Part shown: one piece after another, positions 31,884 through 43,800 of the stretch | Layout: each line of letters starts with the position of its first letter | How positions within the stretch are numbered: the first letter of the stretch is position 1 | Assembly (NCBI RefSeq): GCF_014901205.1 | Contig: NZ_JACNMU010000005.1 | Location: forward strand, 62,001-126,000 | Reading direction: 5' to 3' | Length of the DNA stretch: 64,000 nt | DNA from: Meridianimarinicoccus sp. MJW13 | GTDB lineage: Bacteria > Pseudomonadota > Alphaproteobacteria > Rhodobacterales > Rhodobacteraceae | Notes under the pieces: model-generated | Told to the model about the DNA's origin: nothing | The model's input: only the letters and a program-made list of their open reading frames with translations | Database searches by the model: none | Position numbers and translations under genes: made by a program

Positions 31884-34549
31884 GCGGCACCTCCTTCCAG
31901 CAAAGATTCGACAGCGGCGATGGCTGCTTCCGCCTTGGTGGCATCCGGGCCGCCGGCCTGCGCCATGTCGGGACGACCGCCGCCCCCCTTGCCACCGAGG
32001 GCTTGCGCGGCCGTCTTGACCAGATCCACCGCCGAAACACGGTCGGTCAGATCCTTGGTGACGCCCGCCGCAATCGCCGCCTTGCCGCCTGTATCGGCGA
32101 TCAGCAGCACCGCGCCCGAGCCCAGCTTGGCCTTGTGCGCATCGATCAACGCGGGAAGATCCTTGCCGGTCACGCCCGACAGGCTTTGGCCCAGGAAGGG
32201 CACACCGCCCACCTCTTTCGCCGCAGGACCGCTGCCCTGCGCGCCGCCGCCCATGGCCAGTTCGCGGCGCAGATCGGCCAGTTCAGCCTGCAGCGCCTTG
32301 CGTTCATCCAGCAGCGCCTTGACGCGGTCCGGCACCTCTTCGGGTTTGGCCTTCAGGGTCAGCGCGATTTCCGCCAAACGGTGATCCTGTGCCGCCAGAT
32401 AGTCGAAGGCCGCCGCCCCGGTCAGCGCCTCGATCCTCCGCACCCCGGCCGAGGAAGCGCTGTCGCCCAGCGTCACGAACAGGCCGATATCGCCGGTCTG
32501 CCGCACATGGGTGCCGCCGCAAAGCTCCAGCGAATAGGTCTGCTTGTCGCTGCCCTTGCCCGAGCCGGCCTGCTTGCCCATCGACACGACGCGCACTTCG
32601 TCGCCGTATTTCTCGCCGAACAATGCCTGCGCGCCCAGATCGCGGGCCTCGTCCGGGGTCATGATCCGGGTTTCGACCTTGTCGTTCTGGCGGATGAACG
32701 CGTTCACTTCGCGCTCCACCCGGTCCAGTTCTTCCAGCGACAGGGCCTTGGAATGGCTGAAGTCGAACCGCAGACGATCCGGCGCATTCAGCGAGCCGCG
32801 CTGCGCCACATGATCCCCCAGCGCCTCGCGCAGGGCTTCGTGCAACAGGTGGGTGGCCGAATGGTTGGCGCGGATGTTGGTGCGGCGGTCGTGATCGACG
32901 GTCAGTTCGGCACCGGTGGCCTTGGCGATCTCGCCCTCGGTCACCTCGGCGGAATGGATGAACACCCCGGCCACCTTGCGGCAGTCGGTGATGGTGGCCT
33001 TGCCGGTGTCGGTCTTCAGCACGCCGGTATCGCCGATCTGGCCGCCGGATTCCGCATAGAACGGGGTCTGGTTCAGAACGATCTGCACCGCGTCGCCCTT
33101 GGCCGCCTTGTCCTGCGCCGCACCGTCCCGAACGATGGCCAGGATCTGGCCTTCGGCGGTTTCGGTGTCATAGCCTAGGAATTCGGTGGTGCCGTGGGTT
33201 TCCGCGATGTCGAACCAGATGGCGGCATCGGCGGTGTCGCCGGAACCCGCCCAGGCCGCGCGGGCCTTGGCCTTTTGTTCTTCCATCGCCGCGTCGAAGC
33301 CGTCGGTATCCACCGCACGGCCTTTTTCGCGCAGCGCATCCTGGGTCAGGTCCAGCGGGAAGCCATAGGTGTCGTACAGTTTGAAGGCCGACTCTCCGGG
33401 CAGATCGGCGCCCTCGGGCAGACCGGCCAGTTCGTCATCCAGCAGCCGCAGACCGCGATCCAGGGTCTGGCGGAACCGGGTTTCCTCCAGCAGAAGGGTT
33501 TCCTCGATCAGCGCCTGCGCGCGGGTCAGTTCCGGATAAGCCTGCCCCATCTGCGCCACCAGGTTCGGCACCAGCCGGTACATCAGCGGATCCTGTGCGC
33601 CCAACTGGTGGGCATGGCGCATGGCACGGCGCATGATCCGGCGCAGCACGTAGCCGCGGCCTTCGTTCGACGGCATCACCCCGTCAGCGATCAGGAATGA
33701 GGTCGAGCGCAGATGATCGGCGATCACCCGGTGATGCACCTTGCCGGGACCGGCAGGATCGGTGCTGGTGGCATTGGCCGACCCCTCGATCAGCGCCCGG
33801 AACAGGTCGGTGTCATAGTTGTCGTGCTTGCCCTGCAGCAGCGCACCGATGCGTTCCAGCCCCATGCCGGTGTCGATCGACGGCTTGGGCAGGTCTTCCC
33901 GGCTGCCATCCTCGAATTGCTCGAACTGCATGAAGACGAGGTTCCAGATCTCGATGAACCGATCGCCATCTTCCTCGGGGCTGCCCGGAGGCCCGCCCCA
34001 GATGTGATCGCCGTGGTCATAGAAGATCTCGGTGCAGGGGCCGCAGGGACCGGTGGCGCCCATGGACCAGAAGTTGTCAGACGTCGGGATGCGGATGATG
34101 CGGTCGTCACTCAGACCGGCCACCTTCTTCCAGATTTCGGCGGCCTCGTCATCGGTGTGATAGATGGTGACCAGCAGCTTGTCCTTGTCGATGCCGAATT
34201 CGCGGGTCAGAAGGTTCCAGGCCAGCGGAATGGCATCGTCCTTGAAATAGTCGCCGAACGAGAAATTTCCTAGCATTTCAAAGAAGGTATGGTGGCGTGC
34301 GGTATAGCCGACGTTGTCCAGATCGTTGTGCTTGCCACCGGCACGCACGCATTTCTGGCTGGTCGCGGCACGGGTGTAGTCGCGGTGTTCGACGCCGGTG
34401 AAGACGTTCTTGAACTGGACCATGCCCGCGTTGGTGAACATCAGCGTCGGGTCGTTGCGCGGCACCAGTGGAGAACTGTCCACCACGGCGTGGCCGTTGT
34501 TGCCAAAATAGTCCAGGAAAGTGCTTCGGATATCGTTCAGGCTGGCCAT
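31880..34549 (-). CDS. alaS: Alanyl-tRNA synthetase
   Basis: An 889-aa class II synthetase that charges tRNA-Ala and clears mischarged Ser/Gly. Domains in order: aminoacylation core with [15 protein letters not shown] and [17 protein letters not shown] (residues 1-about 240), tRNA recognition, the editing domain with [14 protein letters not shown] and the zinc-binding CGGTHV near residue 670, and the C-terminal DHHA1 domain with [13 protein letters not shown]. The length is typical. Confidence 0.98.
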   Translation of the reverse strand: MASLNDIRSTFLDYFGNNGHAVVDSSPLVPRNDPTLMFTNAGMVQFKNVFTGVEHRDYTRAATSQKCVRAGGKHNDLDNVGYTARHHTFFEMLGNFSFGDYFKDDAIPLAWNLLTREFGIDKDKLLVTIYHTDDEAAEIWKKVAGLSDDRIIRIPTSDNFWSMGATGPCGPCTEIFYDHGDHIWGGPPGSPEEDGDRFIEIWNLVFMQFEQFEDGSREDLPKPSIDTGMGLERIGALLQGKHDNYDTDLFRALIEGSANATSTDPAGPGKVHHRVIADHLRSTSFLIADGVMPSNEGRGYVLRRIMRRAMRHAHQLGAQDPLMYRLVPNLVAQMGQAYPELTRAQALIEETLLLEETRFRQTLDRGLRLLDDELAGLPEGADLPGESAFKLYDTYGFPLDLTQDALREKGRAVDTDGFDAAMEEQKAKARAAWAGSGDTADAAIWFDIAETHGTTEFLGYDTETAEGQILAIVRDGAAQDKAAKGDAVQIVLNQTPFYAESGGQIGDTGVLKTDTGKATITDCRKVAGVFIHSAEVTEGEIAKATGAELTVDHDRRTNIRANHSATHLLHEALREALGDHVAQRGSLNAPDRLRFDFSHSKALSLEELDRVEREVNAFIRQNDKVETRIMTPDEARDLGAQALFGEKYGDEVRVVSMGKQAGSGKGSDKQTYSLELCGGTHVRQTGDIGLFVTLGDSASSAGVRRIEALTGAAAFDYLAAQDHRLAEIALTLKAKPEEVPDRVKALLDERKALQAELADLRRELAMGGGAQGSGPAAKEVGGVPFLGQSLSGVTGKDLPALIDAHKAKLGSGAVLLIADTGGKAAIAAGVTKDLTDRVSAVDLVKTAAQALGGKGGGGRPDMAQAGGPDATKAEAAIAAVESLLEGGAA

Positions 34550-34627
34550 GATCCGGTCTCTGTCAGGTCAAGTTCGGACCCGTTTAGCCCTGCGGCGCGC
34601 GGGTGTCCACTGGCAGCGCCCCAAACG

Positions 34628-34653
34628 AAAAAACCCCGGCCATCGGGCCGGGG
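34628..34653 (-). terminator. Terminator of recA
   Basis: On the minus strand CCCCGGCC and GGCCGGGG form a perfect 8-bp stem with a four-base loop, followed by TTTTTT, 25 bases after the recA stop. Confidence 0.9.
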
Positions 34654-34677
34654 TTCGGGGCATCGTGCGACGGCGGT

Positions 34678-35748
34678 TCAGCTGTCGACGACGTCATCCT
34701 CGGCGCTGCCCGGCGGCATGTCGAATTCCAGCCCGTGGGCGGCGCGGATCTTGTCCTCGATCTCCAGCGCAGTACGGCTGTGTTCGCGCAGATAGGTCTT
34801 GGCGTTCTCGCGCCCCTGCCCGATCCGCTCGTCCCCATAGGAAAACCACGACCCGGACTTGTCGACGACGCCCGCCTTCACGCCCAGATCCAGAAGTTCG
34901 CCCATTTTCGAGATGCCTTCGCCATACATGATGTCGAATTCCACCTGTTTGAACGGCGGGGCGACCTTGTTCTTGACGACTTTCACGCGCGTGGCGTTGC
35001 CGACCACCTCGTCGCGATCCTTGACCGAGCCGATGCGGCGAATGTCGAGACGCACCGAGGAGTAGAACTTCAGCGCGTTGCCGCCCGAGGTGGTTTCGGG
35101 GCTTCCGAACATGACGCCGATCTTCATGCGGATCTGGTTGATGAAGATCACCATGCAGTTGGAGCGACTGATCGACCCGGTCAGCTTGCGCATCGCCTGG
35201 CTCATCAACCGGGCCTGTGCACCCACCTGGTGATCGCCCATATCGCCTTCCAGTTCCGACTTGGGCGTCAGCGCGGCGACCGAATCGACCACCACCATGC
35301 TGACGGCGCCAGAGCGGACCAGCGTATCGGTGATCTCAAGCGCCTGTTCGCCGGTGTCAGGCTGGCTGATCAACAGATCGTCCAGGTTGACGCCCAGCTT
35401 CTTGGCATACTGCGGATCCAGCGCGTGTTCGGCATCGACAAAGGCACAGACGCCGCCCTTTTTCTGCTCTTCCGCGACGCAATGCAGGGTCAGGGTGGTC
35501 TTGCCCGAGCTTTCGGGGCCGTAGATCTCGATAATCCGCCCTTTCGGCAGACCGCCGATGCCCAGGGCGATGTCCAGACCCAAGGAGCCGGTCGAGGTAG
35601 ATTCGATCTCCTGCACCGCGCCCTGGCCCAGCTTCATGATCGAGCCCTTGCCGAACTGCCGCTCGATTTGCGCCAGCGCTGAATCGAGCGCTTTCTGCTT
35701 GTCCATTTTCCGTGATCCGCCCAGGTCGAGAAGGTTAGCGATAGCCAT
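34678..35748 (-). CDS. recA: Recombinase RecA
   Basis: A 356-aa recombinase and SOS co-protease. Walker A is [10 protein letters not shown] near residue 81, Walker B is VVVDSVAAL, and [20 protein letters not shown] leads into loop L2 with [20 protein letters not shown]. The C-terminus is acidic (SAEDDVVDS). In GTA recipients RecA integrates incoming DNA. A perfect alphaproteobacterial SOS box lies 52 bases before the ATG, so LexA control is expected. The ATG at MAIANLLDL was chosen; a second one 14 codons on is possible. Confidence 0.98.
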   Translation of the reverse strand: MAIANLLDLGGSRKMDKQKALDSALAQIERQFGKGSIMKLGQGAVQEIESTSTGSLGLDIALGIGGLPKGRIIEIYGPESSGKTTLTLHCVAEEQKKGGVCAFVDAEHALDPQYAKKLGVNLDDLLISQPDTGEQALEITDTLVRSGAVSMVVVDSVAALTPKSELEGDMGDHQVGAQARLMSQAMRKLTGSISRSNCMVIFINQIRMKIGVMFGSPETTSGGNALKFYSSVRLDIRRIGSVKDRDEVVGNATRVKVVKNKVAPPFKQVEFDIMYGEGISKMGELLDLGVKAGVVDKSGSWFSYGDERIGQGRENAKTYLREHSRTALEIEDKIRAAHGLEFDMPPGSAEDDVVDS

Positions 35749-35799
35749 TGGTCCTGATCCTTATTCCATACCCGCACGCGGGCGGCAACGCTGCCAGAT

Positions 35800-35814
35800 G
35801 TTCTGCTCTTGTTC
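35800..35814 (-). promoter_or_regulatory. LexA (SOS) box of recA
   Basis: GTTC-TGCTCTT-GTTC on the plus strand (GAAC-N7-GAAC in the gene direction) is an exact match to the alphaproteobacterial LexA consensus GTTC-N7-GTTC, placed in the recA promoter region. A partly overlapping GTTCTC/GAGAAC inverted repeat follows. Confidence 0.85.
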
Positions 35815-35909
35815 TCCCCTGTATGGCGAGAGAACACGCACAAATCAATGAAAATTCGCAAGACCCAGTGTGGTGCGGCGAGGGTAAATTTTCCCTTACC
35901 CGGCGCGCC

Positions 35910-38213
35910 TCAATGCAGTTGCGCCTGAACCGTCGAGGTCAGCGCCTCCAGCGAGAAAGGTTTGGGCAGGAAGACCGAGTTGGGGATCTTGGTTTCATGA
36001 TCGCTCAGCGCATCCTCGGCATAGCCGGACACGAAGATGACCCGGGTGTCGGGACGTTCCTGCAAAGCGCGGCGCACCCAGTTCGGACCGTCCATGCCCG
36101 GCATGACCACATCCGTCACGAAGACATCCACATCCAGGTCGGGATCTTCGAGCAGTTCCAGCGCCTCTTCGGCGCTTTCCGCCTCGATCACCGTCAGGCC
36201 ACGCAGCTGCAGGGCACGCGAGGCAAAGGCCCGCACCGGTGCCTCGTCCTCGACCAGCAGGACCACGCCGTCGCGATGGGTTGCAGGGACGGGCTTGGCC
36301 TCTTTCGCGGCCGGGGCCGGCAACACCTGGGTTTCGGTGAAGGCCGGGAAATAGATGGTGAAGACCGTCGACACCCCCGGCGTGCTGTCGGCAAAGATGA
36401 AGCCGCCGCTTTGCTTGATGATGCCATAGGCGGTGGACAGGCCCAGGCCCGTGCCCTCGCCGGTCTTCTTGGTGGTGAAGAACGGCTCGAACACCTTCTG
36501 CAACTGGCTGGAGGGGATGCCGCTGCCTTCGTCCTGCACGCTGACCACCGCATAGGAGCCTGCGGGAATCACCGCGCGATTGCGGCACAATTCGGTCTCC
36601 AGCGTGACGGCCGAGGTCTGCACCAGGATTTCGCCGCCCTCGGGCATGGCATCGCGGGCGTTGACCACGAGGTTCATGATGACCTGCTCCAACTGCCGCT
36701 TGTCGGCGCGGATGGCGGGCACCTTGTCATCGTGCTTGAGAGTCAGGCGCACGCGTTCGCCCACCAGGCGGCTGAGCAGATGGGTGAGGTCTGACAGGGC
36801 GTCACGCAGATCCACCACTTCCGGCCGCAGGGTCTGCTTGCGCGAGAAGGCGAGAAGTTGTCCCACCAGGCTGGCGGCCCGGTTGGCGTTCTGGTTGATC
36901 TGGATGAGGTCGCCATAGTCCGGGTCGCCCTCGTCGTGGCGCAGCAACAGCAGGTCGCAATGGCCAGAGATGGCGGTCAGCAGGTTGTTGAAATCATGCG
37001 CCACCCCCCCGGCGAGCTGCCCGATCGCCTGCATCTTCTGGCTCTGGACGAACTGCGCTTCCAGCGTCTTGAGTTCAGTGGCATCGCTGAGCACCGCCAG
37101 CAACGCCGGTTCGCCCAATTCGTCGGCGGCTTTCAGCGACACCTGAACGAACCGGTGACTGTCGTTGCAGCGCACCTGCAGGAACTCCGACTGCGACACC
37201 CCCCCGCCGCTGCTCGCATCGCGCAGCCAGTCGCCCAGCGGGCGGCCAAGGCCCGAGACCAGGTCGTTGAAATGGGTCGACGGCGGGACGTCCCGGCCAA
37301 GCAGGCTGCGGGCGCCCTGGTTGGCCCAGATGATCTTGCCGTCGATCGACAGTTTCAGCATCGGCACCGGCAAGGATTCGAACAGTTTGCGCGCATCGGC
37401 AGCATCGTCGAGATTTTCGGGCAGGATGAAGACTTCGCGGCAGCCGGTCTCGGCATCGTCAACCACCACCACGCGCACCTGGGTGCGGCCGCTTTCGGCC
37501 TTGACCTGGCACATGCCGCCCGACACCAGTGGGCGCTTGCCGAAGGCTTCGTCCAATACTGCAACTTCACGCCCCAGAAACGCGGTCATCGCCGCGTTCT
37601 GACCCAGCACCCGCCCGTCCGGGCCGGCGACCAACACCGGCAAGCCGACCTCGCCGCGCCCCACCGAGGCCGAGCGGGAGGTGAGGTTTTCCAGCCGCCA
37701 GACCACCAGATTGCCCGGCGCCAGCGTCGCCGCGAGGCGCACCTTGCCGCTGTGGCTGGCCCGGTCAAGCGCCGAGGATCCGGTGGCCCGCGCGCGGTCC
37801 AGCAGTTCGGCCACGCGGCGCACCGGGGCGGCGAACAGGCGGTCGAGCCTGTCCGAGAGCATCTGCCCTTCGGACAAGCCAAGCTCCCCCTGCGCGGCAG
37901 CATTGCAACTGATCACACGTCCCGAGAAATCCGTGACCACCCAGACCGCTGCATCGCGGGCGAAGAACCGGCTGACACGGTTCAACTCGGCCCGCGCAAC
38001 GCGTCCGCGCAGTCCCTCGGCCAGTTTGACGATCACTAGCGCGACCGCGGCACCCAGGCCGGCGGCCAGAAGCAACACCCGCGGCGTGCCGCTGGCGACA
38101 AGGATGCCCAGGGCGGTCAGCCCCAGCGCCAGACCGAGCGCCACCCGTTCCTTGTGATGATACGACAGCACACCGTCCAAACCGTGCTGCGACAAACCAG
38201 CGATACGGGTCAT
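35910..38213 (-). CDS. cckA: Hybrid histidine kinase CckA
   Basis: A 767-aa hybrid kinase that phosphorylates ChpT and, through it, CtrA. Two transmembrane helices lie at about residues 24-62. PAS-like sensor domains follow (about 75-170, 185-265 and 275-385), then HisKA with the phosphorylated His406 in [13 protein letters not shown], the ATPase domain (N box [12 protein letters not shown] boxes DEGSGIP and [13 protein letters not shown]), and a receiver with Asp701 in [11 protein letters not shown] and Lys751 in LPKPF. GGGAGG fixes the start. A CtrA-type box lies upstream, which suggests feedback. In R. capsulatus this relay controls GTA release. Confidence 0.93.
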   Translation of the reverse strand: MTRIAGLSQHGLDGVLSYHHKERVALGLALGLTALGILVASGTPRVLLLAAGLGAAVALVIVKLAEGLRGRVARAELNRVSRFFARDAAVWVVTDFSGRVISCNAAAQGELGLSEGQMLSDRLDRLFAAPVRRVAELLDRARATGSSALDRASHSGKVRLAATLAPGNLVVWRLENLTSRSASVGRGEVGLPVLVAGPDGRVLGQNAAMTAFLGREVAVLDEAFGKRPLVSGGMCQVKAESGRTQVRVVVVDDAETGCREVFILPENLDDAADARKLFESLPVPMLKLSIDGKIIWANQGARSLLGRDVPPSTHFNDLVSGLGRPLGDWLRDASSGGGVSQSEFLQVRCNDSHRFVQVSLKAADELGEPALLAVLSDATELKTLEAQFVQSQKMQAIGQLAGGVAHDFNNLLTAISGHCDLLLLRHDEGDPDYGDLIQINQNANRAASLVGQLLAFSRKQTLRPEVVDLRDALSDLTHLLSRLVGERVRLTLKHDDKVPAIRADKRQLEQVIMNLVVNARDAMPEGGEILVQTSAVTLETELCRNRAVIPAGSYAVVSVQDEGSGIPSSQLQKVFEPFFTTKKTGEGTGLGLSTAYGIIKQSGGFIFADSTPGVSTVFTIYFPAFTETQVLPAPAAKEAKPVPATHRDGVVLLVEDEAPVRAFASRALQLRGLTVIEAESAEEALELLEDPDLDVDVFVTDVVMPGMDGPNWVRRALQERPDTRVIFVSGYAEDALSDHETKIPNSVFLPKPFSLEALTSTVQAQLH

Positions 38214-38257
38214 GATGCCTCCCAGCAATCTACCGGGGTTTCGTACCGCGCAGGGGG

Positions 38258-38272
38258 TTAATCACGGCTTAA
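38258..38272 (-). promoter_or_regulatory. Putative CtrA box upstream of cckA
   Basis: TTAA-TCACGGC-TTAA is an exact TTAA-N7-TTAA match, 45 bases before the cckA ATG and in the 93-bp gap after rsmB. In this GC-rich sequence the exact motif is unlikely to be common by chance. CtrA binding itself is inferred. Confidence 0.65.
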
Positions 38273-38306
38273 GCACGGTTCCGGTGCTGGCCGGAATGGT
38301 TGGATT

Positions 38307-39476
38307 TCAGGCATTCCGTGTCAAGTCGGCGAAAAAGAAGCCGTCGCCGCCGTCCTGAGGCAGGAACTGGTGGCTGTCGGCCTGCGACCAACCCGGGGTG
38401 CGGGCCAGAAAATCGGCCACTTGCGCGGCGTTCTCCCGCTGCAGGATAGAGCAGGTCATGTAGGTCAGATGCCCCCCAACCCCTACATGTGCCGCGGCCT
38501 GGTCCAGAATCCGCGCCTGAAGCGCCACCGTCTCGGCCAGCTTCTGCGCGGTCAGCCCCCATTTGCCTTCCGGATCACGACGCCACGAGCCGCTGCCCGA
38601 ACAAGGGGCATCGACGACAACCGTGTCGAAGATACCGGCGAGTTTCAGCTCATCGGACGTCAGGCAGCGCACCGACAGGCCCGCACGGGCGGCACGGGCC
38701 GGCAGATCTTTCATCCGCGCGGGATTGGCGTCATGCGCCACAAACCGCCCCTGCACCCGGCCGGCGATGGCCAGCGTCTTGCCGCCGCCGCCCGCACAAT
38801 AGTCCAGAAGACTTTGGCCTTCTTCCAGCGGCACCCTGTCCGACACCGCCTGCGAGGCCGCGTCCTGCAATTCGACCAACCCGTCGAGATAGGCCGCGCT
38901 GGTGCGGATCCGGCGTGCGCCCTCGATCACCCTCAACGCCGATGGCGACAGGTCGTGCGGCTCGGTGGTGATCCCTTCGCTGGCAAGCTGCGTCATGGCT
39001 TCGGACCGGGGTGCCTTGCGCAAATGGACCCGCAGGAAAACCGGCGCGCGCTGGCGCAGCAATTCAAGACAAGGCCCGGCGGCGTCGCCCAGAGACCCGG
39101 TGACCTCGGGATACAGCCAGTCGGGCAGATCCAGACGCTCGGCCGGGCTGTCGGGGGTGCGGCCCGCATCCCGTTCGGCGTCGCTCAGGGCCAGGGGTCC
39201 ATAGCCTTCGCCGCTGAAGATCTGGTCCACATCCCCGCCAGAGGCCCGCACCCAGCCGATCATCAGCCCCCGACCGGTGTCGGCGCCGCCCAGGGCCGCC
39301 AGACTGCGACGCTGTCGAAGCGCATCGAAGACATGGTCGCGCAGCGCCGCGCGATCCTTCGATCCGGCAAACCGGTGGCCCCGCGCCCAGTCCTTCAACG
39401 CTTTCTCGGCTGATGTGCCCGACAGGATATCGTCAAGGATGTCGATGGCTGAGGCAATTCTGGCGGCGGGGGTCAT
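38307..39476 (-). CDS. RsmB/NOP-type RNA (cytosine-5) methyltransferase
   Basis: A 389-aa enzyme, probably methylating 16S rRNA. The N-terminal NusB-like/RsmB helical part is followed by the SAM-binding fold: LLDYCAGGGGKTLAIAG near residue 212, HDANPARMKDLPARAARAGL, the catalytic Cys motif VVDAPCSGSGSWRRDPEGKW and the second Cys motif YMTCSILQRENAAQV. GGAG lies before the ATG. It is upstream of cckA on the same strand and divergent from the RND operon. Confidence 0.92.
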   Translation of the reverse strand: MTPAARIASAIDILDDILSGTSAEKALKDWARGHRFAGSKDRAALRDHVFDALRQRRSLAALGGADTGRGLMIGWVRASGGDVDQIFSGEGYGPLALSDAERDAGRTPDSPAERLDLPDWLYPEVTGSLGDAAGPCLELLRQRAPVFLRVHLRKAPRSEAMTQLASEGITTEPHDLSPSALRVIEGARRIRTSAAYLDGLVELQDAASQAVSDRVPLEEGQSLLDYCAGGGGKTLAIAGRVQGRFVAHDANPARMKDLPARAARAGLSVRCLTSDELKLAGIFDTVVVDAPCSGSGSWRRDPEGKWGLTAQKLAETVALQARILDQAAAHVGVGGHLTYMTCSILQRENAAQVADFLARTPGWSQADSHQFLPQDGGDGFFFADLTRNA

Positions 39477-39664
39477 CGCGTCTCCGGGCTTTGGCCACGG
39501 CCCGGGGGCACGGGTGGCTGCGAAAAATCCGGGGCCGCGCGCCTGATGGCAGTTGGCCTCGCGGTTTGCGGTGGCATTCGCGGCGTCAATAGTCCTACCT
39601 TGGGGACGAGTCGACCCGCGATACACGCGGCGCCAGTCAGTCTTGCCTGAAGGACCCCGTCTTT

Positions 39665-40807
39665 ATGCCATTTCCTCCTTATTCCGGACTACGTATCTCG
39701 GCCTTGTCACTGGCCCTGCTGGCAGCCCCGATGACCCTTGCACAGGACGCGGGCAGCGGGCAGCCAGCCCCCAAGGTCTCGGTCGCGGCGGCGGTAACCG
39801 AGGAGATTCTGGACGACATCACTTTCATCGGCCGGGCCGAAGCGGTGGATAAGGTCGATCTGGTGGCCCGCGTCACCGGCTTCATCCGCGAGGTGAACGT
39901 GGCCAATGGCGCCACGGTGTCCGAGGGGGACATTCTGTTCCACATCGAACCCGAACAATACGAGGCCACGCTGGCGGCCCGGCAGGCGGATCTGGCCCAG
40001 GCCAATGCCAATCTTGCGCTGGCGCAGGTCGAATTTGACCGGAAATCGCAACTTGTCGAGAAAGAGGCGGTGGCGCAGTCGGAACTGGACGTGGCACGCG
40101 CCAACCGGCAGGTCGCCGAAGCCCAGATCGCCGCAGCGGAAGCGGCGATCAAGCAGGCGGAACTGGAACTGAGCTATACCCTGATCGTTGCGCCATTCGA
40201 CGGGGCCATTGGCCGGACCGAACGCAGCGTCGGAGATCTGGTCGGGCCGACCACCGGGACGCTGGCCACCCTCGTCCGGCAGGAACCCATGTACGTCACC
40301 TTCTCGCTCAGCGAGCGGCAGATGATCGATGTGCGGCAACAGGCGCAGGCCGACGATGCGACCAACGAGGACGTCGGCGACGGCTACCCGGTCTATGTCA
40401 CTCTGCCCGGAGGCACGGTTCTGGATGAAGTCGGCCGGCTGGCCTTTCGCGACAACCGGGTCAACCCTTCAACCGGCACCATCGCGGTGCGCGCAATCTT
40501 TGACAATGCCGACCACCTGCTGGTCGATGGCTCTTTCGTGAACGTCGACATCACGGCGCAAGAACCGACGCCTTCCCTGACCGTGCCACAGGCCGCCGTT
40601 CAGCGCGACCAGCGTGGCGAGTTCGTGCTGGTTGTCACCAACCAGCAGATCGTCGAGCAACGCTACATCGAAACCGGCCCCAACCATGAGACATCGGTCA
40701 TCGTGACCCGTGGCCTGCAGGAAGGCGAAGCGGTGATCGTCGAGGGCCTGCAACGGGTACGCCCGGGGGTTCCCGTCGATCCCGTGCTGACCGGCACCGA
40801 GGAGTAG
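39665..40807 (+). CDS. RND efflux periplasmic adaptor subunit
   Basis: A 380-aa membrane fusion protein. MPFPPYSGLRISALSLALLA is a signal peptide. The barrel-sandwich halves are VARVTGFIREVNVANGATVS near residue 70 and LSYTLIVAPFDGAIGRTERS near 165, separated by an alpha-hairpin rich in Gln/Ala (residues about 100-165). The beta-barrel and membrane-proximal parts follow, ending in GLQRVRPGVPVDP. It bridges the inner-membrane pump encoded 6 bp downstream and an outer-membrane factor that is not in this window. Confidence 0.95.
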   Translation: MPFPPYSGLRISALSLALLAAPMTLAQDAGSGQPAPKVSVAAAVTEEILDDITFIGRAEAVDKVDLVARVTGFIREVNVANGATVSEGDILFHIEPEQYEATLAARQADLAQANANLALAQVEFDRKSQLVEKEAVAQSELDVARANRQVAEAQIAAAEAAIKQAELELSYTLIVAPFDGAIGRTERSVGDLVGPTTGTLATLVRQEPMYVTFSLSERQMIDVRQQAQADDATNEDVGDGYPVYVTLPGGTVLDEVGRLAFRDNRVNPSTGTIAVRAIFDNADHLLVDGSFVNVDITAQEPTPSLTVPQAAVQRDQRGEFVLVVTNQQIVEQRYIETGPNHETSVIVTRGLQEGEAVIVEGLQRVRPGVPVDPVLTGTEE

Positions 40808-40813
40808 ACAGCC

Positions 40814-43800
40814 ATGTTCTCCTCTGTCTTCATCGACCGCCCCAAACTGGCGCTGGTCATCTCGCTGGTGCTGACGATCATGGGCGGCATCGCCTATTCC
40901 GTGCTGCCGGTCGAACAGTTCCCCGACATCACACCCCCGGTGGTGAACGTCAGCGCCAGTTACACCGGCGCCAATTCGCAGACCGTGGAAAACACCGTTG
41001 CCGCGCCGATCGAGGCGCAGGTCAACGGCGTGGACGACATGATCTACATGCAGTCCACCTCGGCCGACAACGGCGGTTATTCCCTGAACGTGACCTTCGA
41101 GGTCGGCACCGATCCCGATATCGCGTCGGTCAACGTGCAGAACCGGGTGGGACAGGCGTCCTCGCAGCTGCCCACGGACGTGAATGCCAATGGCGTTGTG
41201 ACACAGAAAGCCTCGACCAACATGTTGCTGGTGGCGGTTCTGACCTCGCCCAACGGCACCTATGACGAAGTGTTCCTGTCGAACTATGCCTCGATCAACC
41301 TCAAGGATGCGCTGGCGCGCGTGAACGGCGTCGGCAAGGCCGATGTGTTGACCGATTTCGCCTATGCCATGCGGATCTGGATGGATCCTGACAAGATGGC
41401 GAGTCTCGGGCTGACGCCCGGCGACATCATTGCCGCGATCCGCGACCAGAACCTCGAGGTTTCGGCCGGCCAGATCGGGGCCCCGCCGGTGCCCGGCGAC
41501 CAGCAGTTCCAGTACACGATCACCGCACAGGGCCGGCTGACAACGGCTGAGGAATTCAGTGATATCGTGATCCGCACCGGCGATGCCGGCGCCATCGTGC
41601 GGATGCGTGACGTGGCCCGCATCGAACGCGGGGCCAGCTACTACAACGCCTCGGGCCGTTTCGGCGGACAACCCGCGACCGTCATGGCGGTCTATCAGGC
41701 ACCTGGCGCCAACGCGCTGTCGGTGTCCGAAAGCGTGCTGGCCGAACTGGAGCGCCTGTCCGCCACCTTCCCCGACGACGTAGTCTACGAGGTGCCGTTC
41801 AATTCGACCGCCTTTGTGGAATCGTCTCTGGCCGATGTGCAGACCACCCTGATGCAGACCTTTGCACTGGTGATGGTCGTGGTCTTCATCTTCCTGGGCA
41901 GTTGGCGGGCCACGATCATTCCCATGGTGGCCATTCCGGTCTCGCTGATCGGCACCTTCGCGCTGCTGCTGGCACTTGGCATGTCGCTGAACACCATCTC
42001 GCTGTTCGCGCTGGTGCTGGCCATCGGCATCGTGGTGGATGACGCCATCGTCGTGGTGGAAAACGTAGAACGGATCATCGCCGAAGAGGGGCTCAGCCCC
42101 AAGGAGGCGACCCGCAAGGCGATGGGCCAGATCACAACGCCGATCATCGCCACCACATTGGTGCTGCTGGCGGTGTTCGTGCCGGTCACCTTCATGCCCG
42201 GCATCACCGGGCGGCTGTATTCGCAATTCGCGGTGACGATCTCGACCGCGGTGGTGATCTCGTCGATCAACGCGCTGACCCTGTCGCCGGCCCTTTGCGG
42301 GATCGTTCTGCGCGCCCGCTCGGGCCCGCCGAAAGGTCTGCTCGCGGTGTTCGAGCGCGGCATCGGTGCCGGACGCGGCGCCTATGTCGGGCTGGTCCGG
42401 CAACTGGTGCGGATCTCGATCGTGGGACTGGTCGTGGTCATCGGGCTGGGCATCGCCACCGGCGGCCTGTTCACCGCGATCCCCAAAGGCTTCCTGCCGC
42501 TCGAGGACAACGGCTATGTGTTCGTCGATGTCCAACTGCCCGATGCGGCGGCGCTGAACCGCACTGAAACCGTGACCGGCCGGGTCGAGGAAAAGATCCT
42601 CCAGATCCCCGGCGTGTCCTCTACCGTTCTGGTGAACGGATACTCGATGCTCAATGGCTCCGGGTCGAACGGCGCCATGATCATCGTCAACCTCGAAAAC
42701 TGGGAAGAGCGTCACACGCCCGAATTGCATGCCGATGGCATCATCGCCCAGATCTTCGGCATCGCCAATCAGGAGGCCGCCGCCAGCATCATCGCCTTCA
42801 ACCCCCCGCCGATCAGCGGACTGGGGATGAGCGCGGGCGTCGAGATGATGGTGCAGCAAACCGGGGGCGGCTCTCCGCAGGATCTTTCTGCCACTCTTGG
42901 CGGGCTGGTCTATGCCGCCAACCAGCGGCCCGAGATCGGGCAGGCCTATACCACCTTCCGTTCGAACGTGCCGCAGATCTTCGTCGATCTGGACCGTGAG
43001 AAAGCCAAGTCCCTGAACACGGCCGTGTCCGAGGTCTTCCTGACGTTGCAGGCCTATCTGGGCTCGTACTACGTCAATGACTTCAACCTGTTCGGGCGGG
43101 TCTACAAGGTGATGATCCAGGCCGATGGCAGCTATCGCAACGCGGTGGAGGATCTTGAGGCGCTGTACGTGCGATCGGAAACCGGCGAGATGGTGCCGCT
43201 GGGTACGCTGATCGACGTGGAAAACGTGCTGGGGCCAACCCTGTTGACGCGGTTCAACATGTTCCGTGCGGCCACGGTCACGGCGGTTCCGGCGCCGGGC
43301 CTGTCCACGGGCGATGCGATCCGCGTGCTGGAGGAGGAATCCCGAACCGCGCTGCCGCCGGGCTATTCCTTTGAATGGACCGGGACAGCACAACAGCAGC
43401 AGGACAGCGCCGGCATGGTGCAGGTGATCCTCGTGATGGCCGTTGTCTTCGCCTACCTGTTCCTCGTCGGCCAATATGAAAGCTGGACCATGCCCGCGGC
43501 GATCCTGCTGTCAGTGATCGTGGCCCTGTTCGGGGCTGTGGCCGTGGTCGGCGCGACGGGCAATGACATCAACCTGTATACGCAGATCGGGATGATCATG
43601 CTGGTGGGACTGGGGGCGAAGAACGCGATCCTGATCGTCGAATTCGCCATGGAGCAGCGCGCCGCCGGGCTGAGCATTCGCGAGGCCGCCCTACAGGCTT
43701 CTGCGCTGCGCTTCCGCGCGGTTCTGATGACGGCCCTGTCATTCCTGCTGGGTGTCGTGCCCCTGTTGCTGGCCGACGGTGCCGGGGCGGCCAGCCAGCG

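Noticed and set aside
40469-43474. A 1001-codon minus-strand open frame opposite the RND pump gene
   Set aside because: It mirrors a clear AcrB-family gene, has a His/Asp/Gly-skewed composition with no domain, and no ribosome site. High GC leaves antisense frames open.
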